Source: Bacillota bacterium (GTDB lineage Bacteria > Bacillota > UBA994). Taken from it: a DNA stretch of 64,000 nucleotides. Positions 34,076 through 42,184 of the stretch are shown in pieces. Positions within the stretch are counted from its first letter, which is position 1. Every line of letters begins with the position of its first letter. The DNA lies in the NCBI GenBank assembly GCA_018333655.1, contig JAGXTJ010000044.1:1-64000 (forward strand), read 5' to 3'. The notes under the pieces were generated by a model that made no database searches, was not told the origin of the DNA, and saw nothing but the letters and a program-made list of their open reading frames with translations. The position numbers and the translations under genes are program-made.

Positions 34076-35509
34076 TTATGTCTGGCAGTAACGCTCCAGT
34101 AACTTTTCGGCAACATTGCGCTTAATGAGGGTGCCGGGACCAGCAATGCAACCCCCCTCACAGGCCATGCCCTCGAGAAAAGTGGCCCCCAGTCGGCCAG
34201 CCTTGGCGTCTTTCAAAGCCGCCTGGGCTTCTTCTAGCCCATTGGCCACGCGAGCCGTCACACCAGAGTTCTCATCAAGTTTTGCCAGTACAGCCTTGCT
34301 GAGTCCGCCCACTTTGGCGAAACCGCGCCCTAAGGCATTGGCTTGATCGAGCTCGCCGCCCGTGGTAATGGCGGCTATATTAATCTCCTTGGCGACAAAA
34401 ATACAACCTAATTCTTCAAAAGTCAGCACGGCGTCTACCGCCCTTAGGTTTGCGGCCTCGTTCTTCTTAGCGATGCATGGCCCAATAAACACGGTCACCG
34501 CCTGTGGGTCGAGGGCCTTAATCTGTGCCGCCTGCTGTGCCATGGGAGACGGGGTATGAGAGATGCGATCGGCTAAGTCAGGGTACTGCGACTTAACCAT
34601 AGCGACAAAACTTGGGCAACAGGACGAGGTGACAAAGTCAGCGCCTTGTTCTAAGCGGTCTTTTACTTCCATCGCTTCGTGGCGGGCTACTTCGTCTGCG
34701 CACTTGGCGACCTCATGCACCGCCGTGAAGCCAAGCTCTAAAAGAGCCGCACGTAGTGCACCCGGTGTCGCTTTCGGCCCAAATTGCCCCACAAAGGAAG
34801 GCGCAATTAAGGCATGTTTGTTTTGCGGGCTTTGTGTGAGCAGGGTAATCACCTGTGCTACTTGCGTATAATCAGCGATAGAGCCAAAAGGGCATGAAGG
34901 AATGCAGGCCGCGCAGTTAACACAGGTTTCGCAGTCTATGACCGCGGCATTGTTTTGATCGCGCGTAATGGCTTTGGCAGCACAGGCTTGCTCACAGGGG
35001 CGGGTAACTTGGATGATGGCGCGAAAGGGGCAATTTCGTTCGCAGAGCCCGCATTCCACGCAACGGTTGCGGTCGATGTAGGCGCGATTATGGACGATCG
35101 TAATCGCATCCTTCGGGCAGACTACGCAGCAATGGTGCGCGACGCAGTTGCGGCAGGCGTCCGTGATGACGTATTTCTCAAAGGGGCAGCGATCACAAGC
35201 TGCTGCTATCATCTCAAGGGTGCACTTGCTGGGGCGGGTCGCTTTTTCTAGAGTGAGTTTGGCCATCTCTCCTAAAGTGGTATGCTTGGTCACCTCGTAG
35301 GGAGTAAGCCCTAATATGACCCGCAATCTCTCTTTGAGAATGGCTCTTTCCTTGTGTTCGCAGCACCGATAGCGCATGGTTTGTTCCGCAATTAGGTTGT
35401 CTGGGTAGTCGTCAATTTCTTCAACTAGCCGACCTCGCCAAGTCATATCCGCAACCGCCGTGTAGAGTTGGCGGCGTATCCGTATCATCTCTGAGTTGTG
35501 GCTAGCCAT
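34076..35509 (-). CDS. [FeFe]-hydrogenase, group B-like monomeric
   Basis: A 477-residue protein. Seen: an N-terminal helical part, then a Cys-rich region with several 4Fe-4S ferredoxin motifs (CVECGLCERNCP, CVNCAACIPSCP), then the H-cluster domain with L1 TSSCCPSFV, L2 GPCIAKKNE and L3 FLEGMACEGGCIAGPG. All cluster-binding cysteines are present, so hydrogen turnover is plausible. Known: group B enzymes occur in anaerobic Bacillota and are physiologically obscure. Last gene of a five-gene operon. Start: ATG 35509 follows AGAGGTG; upstream GTG 35518 overlaps that site. No hydEFG maturases are nearby. Confidence 0.9.
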   Translation of the reverse strand: MASHNSEMIRIRRQLYTAVADMTWRGRLVEEIDDYPDNLIAEQTMRYRCCEHKERAILKERLRVILGLTPYEVTKHTTLGEMAKLTLEKATRPSKCTLEMIAAACDRCPFEKYVITDACRNCVAHHCCVVCPKDAITIVHNRAYIDRNRCVECGLCERNCPFRAIIQVTRPCEQACAAKAITRDQNNAAVIDCETCVNCAACIPSCPFGSIADYTQVAQVITLLTQSPQNKHALIAPSFVGQFGPKATPGALRAALLELGFTAVHEVAKCADEVARHEAMEVKDRLEQGADFVTSSCCPSFVAMVKSQYPDLADRISHTPSPMAQQAAQIKALDPQAVTVFIGPCIAKKNEAANLRAVDAVLTFEELGCIFVAKEINIAAITTGGELDQANALGRGFAKVGGLSKAVLAKLDENSGVTARVANGLEEAQAALKDAKAGRLGATFLEGMACEGGCIAGPGTLIKRNVAEKLLERYCQT

Positions 35510-35520
35510 TAAGAGCACCT

Positions 35521-35763
35521 CTATCTCTGTCCAAAATGTTTGTTAAGAAGTACCAGCAAACTCTCGGGAGTGACGCGGGAATGTAACACGCCATTGACTT
35601 TGACATTAGGCCCCGCGCCGCAGTTGTTTAAGCAATGGGTGTAGCGTAACTCCACCATTTGTCGGTGGGCTACGGGTAGAGTCTCGATAGTCGCCACTAA
35701 GTCTGGCGAACCTTTCATATGGCAGGCGGTTCCGACGCAAAATTCTAGTGTTAGTACTTTCAT
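35521..35763 (-). CDS. Thioredoxin-like [2Fe-2S] protein (NuoE/HymA-like), copy 2
   Basis: An 80-residue protein with the four-cysteine pattern of thioredoxin-like [2Fe-2S] ferredoxins: FCVGTACHMKGS near the N-terminus and THCLNNCGAGPNVKVNG in the second half. Known: such domains pass electrons between NADH dehydrogenase modules and Fe-S hydrogenases. It lies between the phosphatase and the hydrogenase, 12 bases from the latter. A paralogue (38639-38878) begins the operon, so each hydrogenase-type protein has its own small ferredoxin. AGGAGG precedes ATG. Confidence 0.88.
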   Translation of the reverse strand: MKVLTLEFCVGTACHMKGSPDLVATIETLPVAHRQMVELRYTHCLNNCGAGPNVKVNGVLHSRVTPESLLVLLNKHFGQR

Positions 35764-35772
35764 AATTGCCTC

Positions 35773-36927
35773 CTAGAAGTAAGAGATTTCCGTGCGAATA
35801 GAGCGCTTTCTCAGAAAATCTACCAGTCGAGTGATGATGTACTGGCGCGGTGCTAGTTGCATTAGTTCCTCGATATTGGCATGGGCTTGATTAAAGCTTT
35901 TCCCCACCAGAAAGTGTACTTCTTCAGCGTTCCATAATTCCTTAGCTAGTAGCGTGGCACCGTCCTGACTTCTGGGAAAGAAGCCACCGTCTTGCACTCC
36001 CCGCAAGAGCTCGTAGCAGCGATTAAGTGTCAGGACACCTTCCGTTACTAGATCAATACCCGACATGTTAGCAATGGGAGGAACACGGGGGTCGACATAT
36101 TCGAGGCTGGTTTCTAGCTCGGCGCCGGTTATTCGAGAGACAATGCTCGCGCTCGTGCCGCCACAGACAATCTTTTTGTAGGTAGTAAGCGACATTAAGG
36201 CGCGCACCATCTCGTCATCCCTCTTAGGGTCAAGAGGCGGCCCCGTGAAAACAGCTACCCCACGTGGTGGCCTGATACGCAAGACAACTGCTGTGCAGTC
36301 ATCACCAAATTTTTGGTGGTAGCAGCTTGAGGATAGACCAATAATAAAATCAGCCATGTCTTCTGCCTGCGGCCAGGTAGTGCAGGGCGAGGTGAGAAAG
36401 TGCAGCAGGCCATCCTCACCTAAGCCTAGGTCAAAGGCCTCACCTACGCCGGCATGTATAACGCCATCGCTGACCATCAGCAACATGTCTCCCTCTTGGA
36501 GTTGAAACGTGGACTCAAGTATTCTTTTTCCGTGAATAATCCGAGCTTTGCGCTCTAAGGGGATAACAAGATCTTTTCTAAAGAGATGAACGGGTGGCGA
36601 GTCGTATTCATAAAGCATGGCTTTGCCATCATGCTGCACTTGCAGGATACTGAGCGTTGCATAGGCTAGCCCCCGCACGCGGCAGACTGGTAAAGTATCG
36701 GCAATCGTCGCTATCACATGCTCGAGAGGGACAGCTCGCTGTAGCAAGCCGCTGGCAATTTTTGTGGTGAGGGTGGACATAATGTTGGCTTTTACGCCGC
36801 TCCCTAAGCCATCAGAAAGGATGACCGTGGTTTGTCCTGGTGTGCGCACCACTTGCACGGCGTCACCGCAGAGCTCTTCTTTGTACTTGCTGTTTCTGGC
36901 TACCCCTATATCCGCGGTGAGTCTCAT
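35773..36927 (-). CDS. SpoIIE-type PP2C protein phosphatase
   Basis: A 384-residue cytosolic serine phosphatase. Seen: metal-binding aspartates in CGDAVQVV, ILSDGLGSGVKAN, MLLMVSDGVIHAG and FGDDCTAVVLRI, the order of SpoIIE/RsbU phosphatases. The last 130 residues (from PLDPKRDDEMVRALMSL) form a second domain of unknown role. Overlaps the sensory hydrogenase gene by four bases. Known: phosphatases of this type are found beside PAS-containing sensory [FeFe]-hydrogenases in Clostridia. I infer that redox or H2 state is converted into dephosphorylation of an unidentified partner. Confidence 0.9.
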   Translation of the reverse strand: MRLTADIGVARNSKYKEELCGDAVQVVRTPGQTTVILSDGLGSGVKANIMSTLTTKIASGLLQRAVPLEHVIATIADTLPVCRVRGLAYATLSILQVQHDGKAMLYEYDSPPVHLFRKDLVIPLERKARIIHGKRILESTFQLQEGDMLLMVSDGVIHAGVGEAFDLGLGEDGLLHFLTSPCTTWPQAEDMADFIIGLSSSCYHQKFGDDCTAVVLRIRPPRGVAVFTGPPLDPKRDDEMVRALMSLTTYKKIVCGGTSASIVSRITGAELETSLEYVDPRVPPIANMSGIDLVTEGVLTLNRCYELLRGVQDGGFFPRSQDGATLLAKELWNAEEVHFLVGKSFNQAHANIEELMQLAPRQYIITRLVDFLRKRSIRTEISYF

Positions 36928-38642
36928 TTGGCCGCACCACTCTCATCCGCCAGGCTAGTAATCAGGTCAAGTAGGGTGGCCTTAGTCTCCGCAGTAGCCT
37001 CACCAAGGAGCCCCGCAATTTCTTGCGCCAACTTCATTTGGTTGCGAATCACCGCTGTGGCACGCTGAATGGTCTCTTGGTGCTTGCCCTCTAACTCTTT
37101 TTTGCGTTGCTCTTCATCGGTGACATCGGTGACTATGCCGACAATTAAGTTGTACTCGGGCAGCGCGTAGATTACTTGGCGGGTAGTGAGCTGCAGCTTG
37201 TCGTACTCGACGCGCCGATACAGTACTTGGCCGTTCATGGCCACGTGGACAAAGTCGCTAGGGTCGAGAAAGTCGGCGAGGTGGGCGCCCTTGGTCGGTT
37301 TGCCGCAGGGGTTAAACATGCGTTCCGCCTCAGCATTGAACTGGTGTATGGTGATGTCGCTGTTGACGATGACTACGCCATTAGGCGAGGAGTCTACCAC
37401 CAAGTGCGACAAGGACTCAAACTTGGCGCGCATAAAAGGAACACACATTTCTAGTTCAGCGAAACCCTGCAGCGTGGCCACGGCCTTCTCGCGGCAGGTG
37501 TGGTAGCCGCAGCCTCCGCAGTTGCGCTCATCTTCTATGCTGTCCTTGCCAATTTGTAGCAACACAGCCCGAATTTCTTCTTCGGTGACTATGCGCGCAC
37601 TTGGCAGGCGCGGGGTGAAGATATAAGGCCTTACTTCCCAGTGTAGCGGACCATGTCCCTGTGTCTCGGCCACTTCGCTAGCGCAGTAAAGTTCGTGGTA
37701 GCGTTCCACGGCATCTCGTCGTGCCATCGCGCCAGTAGTACAGGGCATCTCGGTTCCGCCAACGCAGCCTTCGCGGCAGGCTAAGGCCTCGACAAAAGAC
37801 GGTTTCAAAATCCCCGAGGCTAAGTCTCTAAAGGTCTCTAAACAGCTTTCGAGGCCCGAAATACTGATGGTTCGGCGTGCTGGGGGTGTAGAGAGGCCAC
37901 TCGCTTCGAGAATGCCACGGCTGAGCGGGTATAGACGCGGTGCTCTTGGCCACAAATCGCTTGGCACCGGTTCTAGCCGCGCAGGGTCAATACTGGCCAG
38001 CTGCCAACATTCCTCAAGTTGCTTAAAAGTGATAGCGAGGTCTATAGTTGCACCCTCGAACTTCCGCGCTGCTTCGGCCAGTTTGCCTGAGCAGGGGCCA
38101 ATGAAGACCACTTTAGCCTCTCCGTATCTCTGTTTTAACTTCTCACCGTGCAAGATCATGGGGGAGACAGTGGCCGCCAAATTTGGGATAAGCTCTGGGT
38201 AGTACATTTCAACTAAATTAACCACCACCGGGCAGCAGGAAGAGATAAGAAAGTCATGCTTTAGGGAGGCCACAGCGCCTTGGTAATGACGCGCCACCGC
38301 GGCGGCAGCGTAGGAAGTCTCTTCGACATGGGAAAAACCCAAGGCCTTTATTCCGGCTATGATTTGCCGTGGGTCGAGATGGGGGAAAGCGGCAGGGAAG
38401 GAGGGGGCCAGACTGGCCACCATGGCCACCCTGTCTTGTTGCCAAGTGGCCAGCGCATGGGCTTGACTTGTAACGGCCTTGGCCTTTTGCGGACAAACCG
38501 TGACGCACAAACCGCAGGTAATGCACCGCTCAGCCACAACTTGCGCCTGTCCGTTGCGCAGGCTAATGGCCTTGACGGGGCAAACGCGAATACAGCGGTG
38601 ACAATCCTTGCACTTTGCCCTTAAAGAGGTTATAACGGTCAT
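36924..38642 (-). CDS. Sensory [FeFe]-hydrogenase-like protein with PAS domain
   Basis: A 572-residue multidomain protein. In order: two N-terminal 4Fe-4S motifs (CKDCHRCIRVCP, CITCGLCVTVCP), an H-cluster domain with L1 SSCCPVVVN, L2 GPCSGKLAE, L3 EALACREGCVGG, a further Fe-S motif CGGCGYHTCREKA near residue 380, a PAS domain (SSPNGVVIVNSDITIHQFN onward) and a C-terminal coil. Cluster cysteines are conserved, but the methionine next to the L3 cysteine (MAC) is leucine (LAC). No kinase or GGDEF output follows; the adjoining phosphatase is the likely output. Inference: H2/redox sensor. Confidence 0.9.
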   Translation of the reverse strand: MTVITSLRAKCKDCHRCIRVCPVKAISLRNGQAQVVAERCITCGLCVTVCPQKAKAVTSQAHALATWQQDRVAMVASLAPSFPAAFPHLDPRQIIAGIKALGFSHVEETSYAAAAVARHYQGAVASLKHDFLISSCCPVVVNLVEMYYPELIPNLAATVSPMILHGEKLKQRYGEAKVVFIGPCSGKLAEAARKFEGATIDLAITFKQLEECWQLASIDPARLEPVPSDLWPRAPRLYPLSRGILEASGLSTPPARRTISISGLESCLETFRDLASGILKPSFVEALACREGCVGGTEMPCTTGAMARRDAVERYHELYCASEVAETQGHGPLHWEVRPYIFTPRLPSARIVTEEEIRAVLLQIGKDSIEDERNCGGCGYHTCREKAVATLQGFAELEMCVPFMRAKFESLSHLVVDSSPNGVVIVNSDITIHQFNAEAERMFNPCGKPTKGAHLADFLDPSDFVHVAMNGQVLYRRVEYDKLQLTTRQVIYALPEYNLIVGIVTDVTDEEQRKKELEGKHQETIQRATAVIRNQMKLAQEIAGLLGEATAETKATLLDLITSLADESGAAK

Positions 38643-38878
38643 CGCTTTCTCACCGCCGCTAAGAAAACCTCATCCACATTGTCCATGTTGACGCGCCTAA
38701 CAATCTCACCGTTAATGCGTAGCACGACACCTTCCGTGCAATGTTCTTGACAGAAGGAGGCTTTTAATCTAATTTGTATTTCACTGCCATGCTCATTGAT
38801 CAATTGCTTGAGTCTGTTGATGACAAAGTGGGCACCCTTAAGGTGGCATCCACTGCCGATACAAACCTGAATCTCCAT
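38639..38878 (-). CDS. Thioredoxin-like [2Fe-2S] protein (NuoE/HymA-like), copy 1
   Basis: A 79-residue protein with the cysteine pattern VCIGSGCHLKGA and SFCQEHCTEGVVLRINGE of thioredoxin-like [2Fe-2S] ferredoxins, paralogous to the gene at 35521-35763. First gene of the operon; its stop overlaps the sensor gene start. Start: ATG 38878 is nine bases from GAAGGGTG; two in-frame codons just upstream overlap the ribosome site. The operon promoter and two operator-like palindromes lie within 80 bp upstream. Confidence 0.86.
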   Translation of the reverse strand: MEIQVCIGSGCHLKGAHFVINRLKQLINEHGSEIQIRLKASFCQEHCTEGVVLRINGEIVRRVNMDNVDEVFLAAVRKR

Positions 38879-38897
38879 GACAGCCATCACCCTTCGT

Positions 38898-38956
38898 TTG
38901 TGATATTAATAACAAAGCTTTAAATATATTGTGCCACGTTTCACAAACTGCGTCAA
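38898..38956 (-). promoter_or_regulatory. Hydrogenase operon promoter with two Rex-like operators
   Basis: Minus strand: TTGACG (plus 38951-38956), 17-bp spacer, CACAAT (plus 38928-38933). Two 18-bp dyads overlap it: TTGTGCCACGTTTCACAA (38929-38946) covers the -10/spacer and TTGTGATATTAATAACAA (38898-38915) lies just downstream of the predicted start. Their centres are 31 bp apart, about three helical turns. The pattern fits repression by Rex (NADH/NAD+ sensor, TTGTGA or TTGTTA half-sites); a Crp/Fnr-type factor is an alternative. Confidence 0.62.
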
Positions 38957-39060
38957 TCGCCCGGCAAAGAGTCGCATAAGTAAGTCTATTGGTCATAATG
39001 AGGTAAAATTTGACCCCACAAGGGTGCGGTTGTACAATGTTAAAGAAGGGGGGGGAGTGT

Positions 39061-39495
39061 ATGCGTCAGGTAGCCGTGGTGACGGCCTTGCAAGAGAGTA
39101 TGGCCGAAGTGTTGGTCATTCAGCACGGAGCCTGTGGTAGCTGTCGGCAAAAGTGCGGCTTAGCTAATGAGCACAAAGAAGTGCGCCTTAGGGTCTTAAA
39201 TCCGTCACCGGCCCAAGTGGGGGATCGCGTATGGATAGATCTACCTGATCAGCAGGTCTTGCAGGCTGCTGCTTGGGTCTATGTTTGGCCACTAGTCTTT
39301 CTCTTTCTCGGCGTAGCCCTGGGTACGCAGATTTTTGCCAGTGAGGCGCTCGCGCTGTTCCTTGGGATAGCTGGTTTGTCTTTGTCATTACTGGCAGTCA
39401 AGTTTTTTGTCGAACCGCGCATAAAGAAGTCCCGCAAGTATGTCCCTATTATAGTTGGTTTTGCAGATCATAACGATTGTAAGGAGAGAGAGTAA
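39061..39495 (+). CDS. SoxR-reducing system protein RseC family
   Basis: A 144-residue membrane protein. Seen: an N-terminal domain with the cysteine cluster GACGSCRQKCGLAN (residues 22-35), the conserved GDRVWIDLPDQQVLQAAAWVYVWP, then two membrane helices and a basic tail. This is the RseC/MucC layout. Known: in proteobacteria RseC is tied to the Rsx electron-transfer system; Clostridia carry it near rnf genes or alone. Here it precedes trxA, suggesting redox chemistry. GGGGGGAG precedes ATG 39061. Confidence 0.85.
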   Translation: MRQVAVVTALQESMAEVLVIQHGACGSCRQKCGLANEHKEVRLRVLNPSPAQVGDRVWIDLPDQQVLQAAAWVYVWPLVFLFLGVALGTQIFASEALALFLGIAGLSLSLLAVKFFVEPRIKKSRKYVPIIVGFADHNDCKERE

Positions 39496-39496
39496 A

Positions 39497-39823
39497 ATGG
39501 CAAGTAATGTAACTAACGTAACTGCTGCGAACTACAAACAAGAGGTGCTAGAAGCTACCTTGCCCGTGTTGCTAGATGTATGGGCAGCCTGGTGTGGCCC
39601 CTGTCGCATGATTGCACCCGTGCTCGAACAATTGGCAGGGGAGCAAGTAGGCAAACTAAAAGTGGCCAAGCTAAATTCCGATGAGAATATGGCCTTAGCC
39701 GCGGAACTAAATATTATGAGTCTGCCTACCTTAGTTGTTTTTAAGAATGGCAAAGAAGTCACCCGCCTCGTGGGCATGATGCCCAAGCAAGCCATTCTAA
39801 GTCGCATCCAGCCCTACCTCTAA
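39497..39823 (+). CDS. trxA: Thioredoxin
   Basis: A 108-residue cytosolic thioredoxin. Seen: the active site WAAWCGPCRM at residues 29-38, the cis-proline segment MSLPTLVVF and the terminal VGMMPKQAI. Starts one base after the rseC-like stop, with AAGGAGAGAG upstream (part of the preceding gene's end), so the two are coupled. The usual glycine-rich GxxxK near the end is slightly altered, but the fold looks complete. Confidence 0.95.
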   Translation: MASNVTNVTAANYKQEVLEATLPVLLDVWAAWCGPCRMIAPVLEQLAGEQVGKLKVAKLNSDENMALAAELNIMSLPTLVVFKNGKEVTRLVGMMPKQAILSRIQPYL

Positions 39824-39830
39824 GGCGTTT

Positions 39831-40856
39831 ATGAAGACCATCGACTTTCGTAGCGATACAGTTACGCAGCCCACCCCCGCCATGCGTGAGGCCATGTACA
39901 AGGCAGAAGTGGGCGACGATGTCTATGGCGAAGACATAACCGTAAATCGCCTTGAGGAACTAGGTGCAGAGCTAGCTGGCAAAGAGGCGGCGCTTTATGT
40001 GGTTAGCGGCACGCAAGGCAACTTGTTGGCCCTTATGGTGCATTGTAAGCGCGGCGACGAAGTTATTTTAGAGGCCGACTCACACATTTTTCTCTACGAG
40101 GTGGGTGGCATCTCGGCCTTGGCTGGCCTGGTGCCGAAATGCGTGCGTGGGCACCGCGGTGTCTTGCAGGTAGCCGATGTAGCAGGTAGTGTTCGTGCCG
40201 ACAACATTCATTTTCCGCGTACCGCACTCGTCTGCCTTGAGAATACCCATAATCGCGCCGGGGGTACCGTCACCTCGCTAGCACAGATGGAGAGCTTAGG
40301 CGCTGTGGCTAGTGCGCATGGCTTGCCCCTACATCTCGATGGGGCCAGACTATTTAATGCCGCCGTCGCTTTAGGAGTACCTGTCGCCGAACTAGCGGCT
40401 CCATGTGCTTCGGCGAGCTTGTGTCTTTCTAAGGGTCTCGGCGCGCCGGTGGGCTCCTTGCTGGTGGGCAGCCGTGCCTTTGTAACGGAAGCACGCAAGC
40501 TGCGCAAGATGCTAGGTGGTGGCATGCGCCAAGCAGGTGTAATTGCGGCCGCAGGCATAGTGGCGCTAGAGCAGATGACTGGTCGTTTAGTAGTCGACCA
40601 CGATAATGCACGTCTTCTCGCCGAGGGCTTGCTCGACATTGGCTTTTGGTTAGAACTCCCTCATGTAGAGACCAATATTGTGATGGCGCATACCAATTCG
40701 CTTGGGCTTACTGCGGCAGAAGTAGTAGCGAAATTAGCTACCGTCGGCGTTAAGGCCGGGGTTATCGATAAACATACCATGCGCTTTGTTACCCACCACA
40801 ATGTAGAGCGCGAAGATATTGGCGCGGCCTTGTCGCGCATCCTTAAAGTACTATGA
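39831..40856 (+). CDS. ltaE: Low-specificity L-threonine aldolase
   Basis: A 341-residue fold-type I PLP enzyme that cleaves L-threonine or allo-threonine to glycine and acetaldehyde. Seen: DFRSDTVTQPTPAMREAM at the N-terminus, VGDDVYGED, LENTHNRAGGTV, LHLDGARLFNAAV with the PLP-pairing aspartate, and SLCLSKGLGAPVGSLL with the PLP lysine. Length is standard. It starts seven bases after trxA and overlaps rarA by four, so it belongs to a tight run from rseC to mnmA. Confidence 0.95.
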   Translation: MKTIDFRSDTVTQPTPAMREAMYKAEVGDDVYGEDITVNRLEELGAELAGKEAALYVVSGTQGNLLALMVHCKRGDEVILEADSHIFLYEVGGISALAGLVPKCVRGHRGVLQVADVAGSVRADNIHFPRTALVCLENTHNRAGGTVTSLAQMESLGAVASAHGLPLHLDGARLFNAAVALGVPVAELAAPCASASLCLSKGLGAPVGSLLVGSRAFVTEARKLRKMLGGGMRQAGVIAAAGIVALEQMTGRLVVDHDNARLLAEGLLDIGFWLELPHVETNIVMAHTNSLGLTAAEVVAKLATVGVKAGVIDKHTMRFVTHHNVEREDIGAALSRILKVL

Positions 40857-42184
40857 ATATATTTGACTTTACTGCCGAGGTGCGCCAGAAACAGGGCGCA
40901 CCTTTGGCCGAGCGCATGCGACCCCGCACCCTACAGGAGTTTTTTGGGCAAGGTAGCATCGTGGGGGAGGGCAAGCTCCTCAGTCGTCTCATAGCTGCCG
41001 ACAAATTGGTCTCTGTTATTTTTCATGGGCCGCCGGGAACTGGTAAGACGACTCTCGCCCACATCATCGCCGAGCACACCCGTTCTCACTTTGTGCCGCT
41101 AAACGCAGTCTCTGCTGGTGTGGCTGATGTGCGACGCGTGATCGAAGGCGCTAGGGAGAATTTAGCGAGCTATGGACGCCGCACCATCATCTTCATCGAT
41201 GAAATCCATCGTTTTAACAAAGGTCAGCAGGATAGTCTCTTGCCGGCCGTGGAAAAGGGTCTTCTGGTGCTTATTGGTGCGACCACAGAGAACCCCTACT
41301 TCAGCGTCAATGCACCTCTCCTCAGCCGTTCGCGACTTTTTCGGCTCGAAACTCTCGGTGTGCCTGACTTAAAGGCCATTGCTTTATCCGCCATGGGGGA
41401 TAAGGAGCGTGGCCTAGGACAGATGGATATTTCCATCGACGAAGGTGCACTTATGCACCTTGTGCATAGTGCCGCCGGCGATGCTCGTAATCTCTTAAAT
41501 GCTCTCGAGATTGCCGCGCTGAGCACAACAGCCGATAGCGCAGGCCAGGTAAGAATTACTATGGCCGATGCCGAAAACTCGACGCAGGAGAAAGTCATTC
41601 TCTACGACAAAACTGGGGACCAGCATTACGACATTATCTCTGCCTTTATAAAGTCCATGCGCGGCGGCGACCCAGACGCGACCTTATTTTGGCTGGCTTG
41701 TATGGTTAAGGCGGGCGAGGACCCGCGCTTTATCGCGCGTAGAATTGTCATCTGCGCGGCCGAAGACGTAGGTAACGCCGACCCAAGAGCCTTGCAACTA
41801 GCCGTTTCGGCGAGCCATGCCGTGGAGTTTCTAGGCATGCCGGAGGGGCGCATACCTCTAGCTCAAGCCGCGCTCTACGTAGCCACTGCCCCTAAATCTA
41901 ACGCCGCCTATGTGGGCATAGATGAGGCCCTCGCCGCCCTCGAGCAGCCTACTACCTTTGCCGTACCCAAGCACTTGCGCGACAGCAGCTACCAAGGAGC
42001 TAAGCATTTTGGGCATGGTCAAGGATACCTTTATCCGCATTCATATCCGGGCAGCATAGTAAAGCAGAGTTTTCTGCCCGAGGGGCTACACGAGCCCCAA
42101 TTTTACGCGCCGCAGGGTAATGGTTATGAGAAGAACATTTTGGAACGTCTCGCACAATGGCGCAGAGAAAAGGGGGAGAAGTAA
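40853..42184 (+). CDS. rarA: Replication-associated recombination protein A (RarA/MgsA)
   Basis: A 443-residue AAA+ ATPase acting at stalled replication forks. Seen: LAERMRPRTLQEFFGQ, Walker A FHGPPGTGKTTLAHII (about residues 58-73), Walker B TIIFIDEIHRFNK, sensor ATTENPYFSVN, and the C-terminal tetramerisation region with AAEDVGNADPRAL and LRDSSYQGAKHFGHG. In B. subtilis (yrvN) it is followed by cymR, iscS-like yrvO and mnmA; here mnmA follows directly, overlapping by one base. Confidence 0.96.
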   Translation: MNIFDFTAEVRQKQGAPLAERMRPRTLQEFFGQGSIVGEGKLLSRLIAADKLVSVIFHGPPGTGKTTLAHIIAEHTRSHFVPLNAVSAGVADVRRVIEGARENLASYGRRTIIFIDEIHRFNKGQQDSLLPAVEKGLLVLIGATTENPYFSVNAPLLSRSRLFRLETLGVPDLKAIALSAMGDKERGLGQMDISIDEGALMHLVHSAAGDARNLLNALEIAALSTTADSAGQVRITMADAENSTQEKVILYDKTGDQHYDIISAFIKSMRGGDPDATLFWLACMVKAGEDPRFIARRIVICAAEDVGNADPRALQLAVSASHAVEFLGMPEGRIPLAQAALYVATAPKSNAAYVGIDEALAALEQPTTFAVPKHLRDSSYQGAKHFGHGQGYLYPHSYPGSIVKQSFLPEGLHEPQFYAPQGNGYEKNILERLAQWRREKGEK

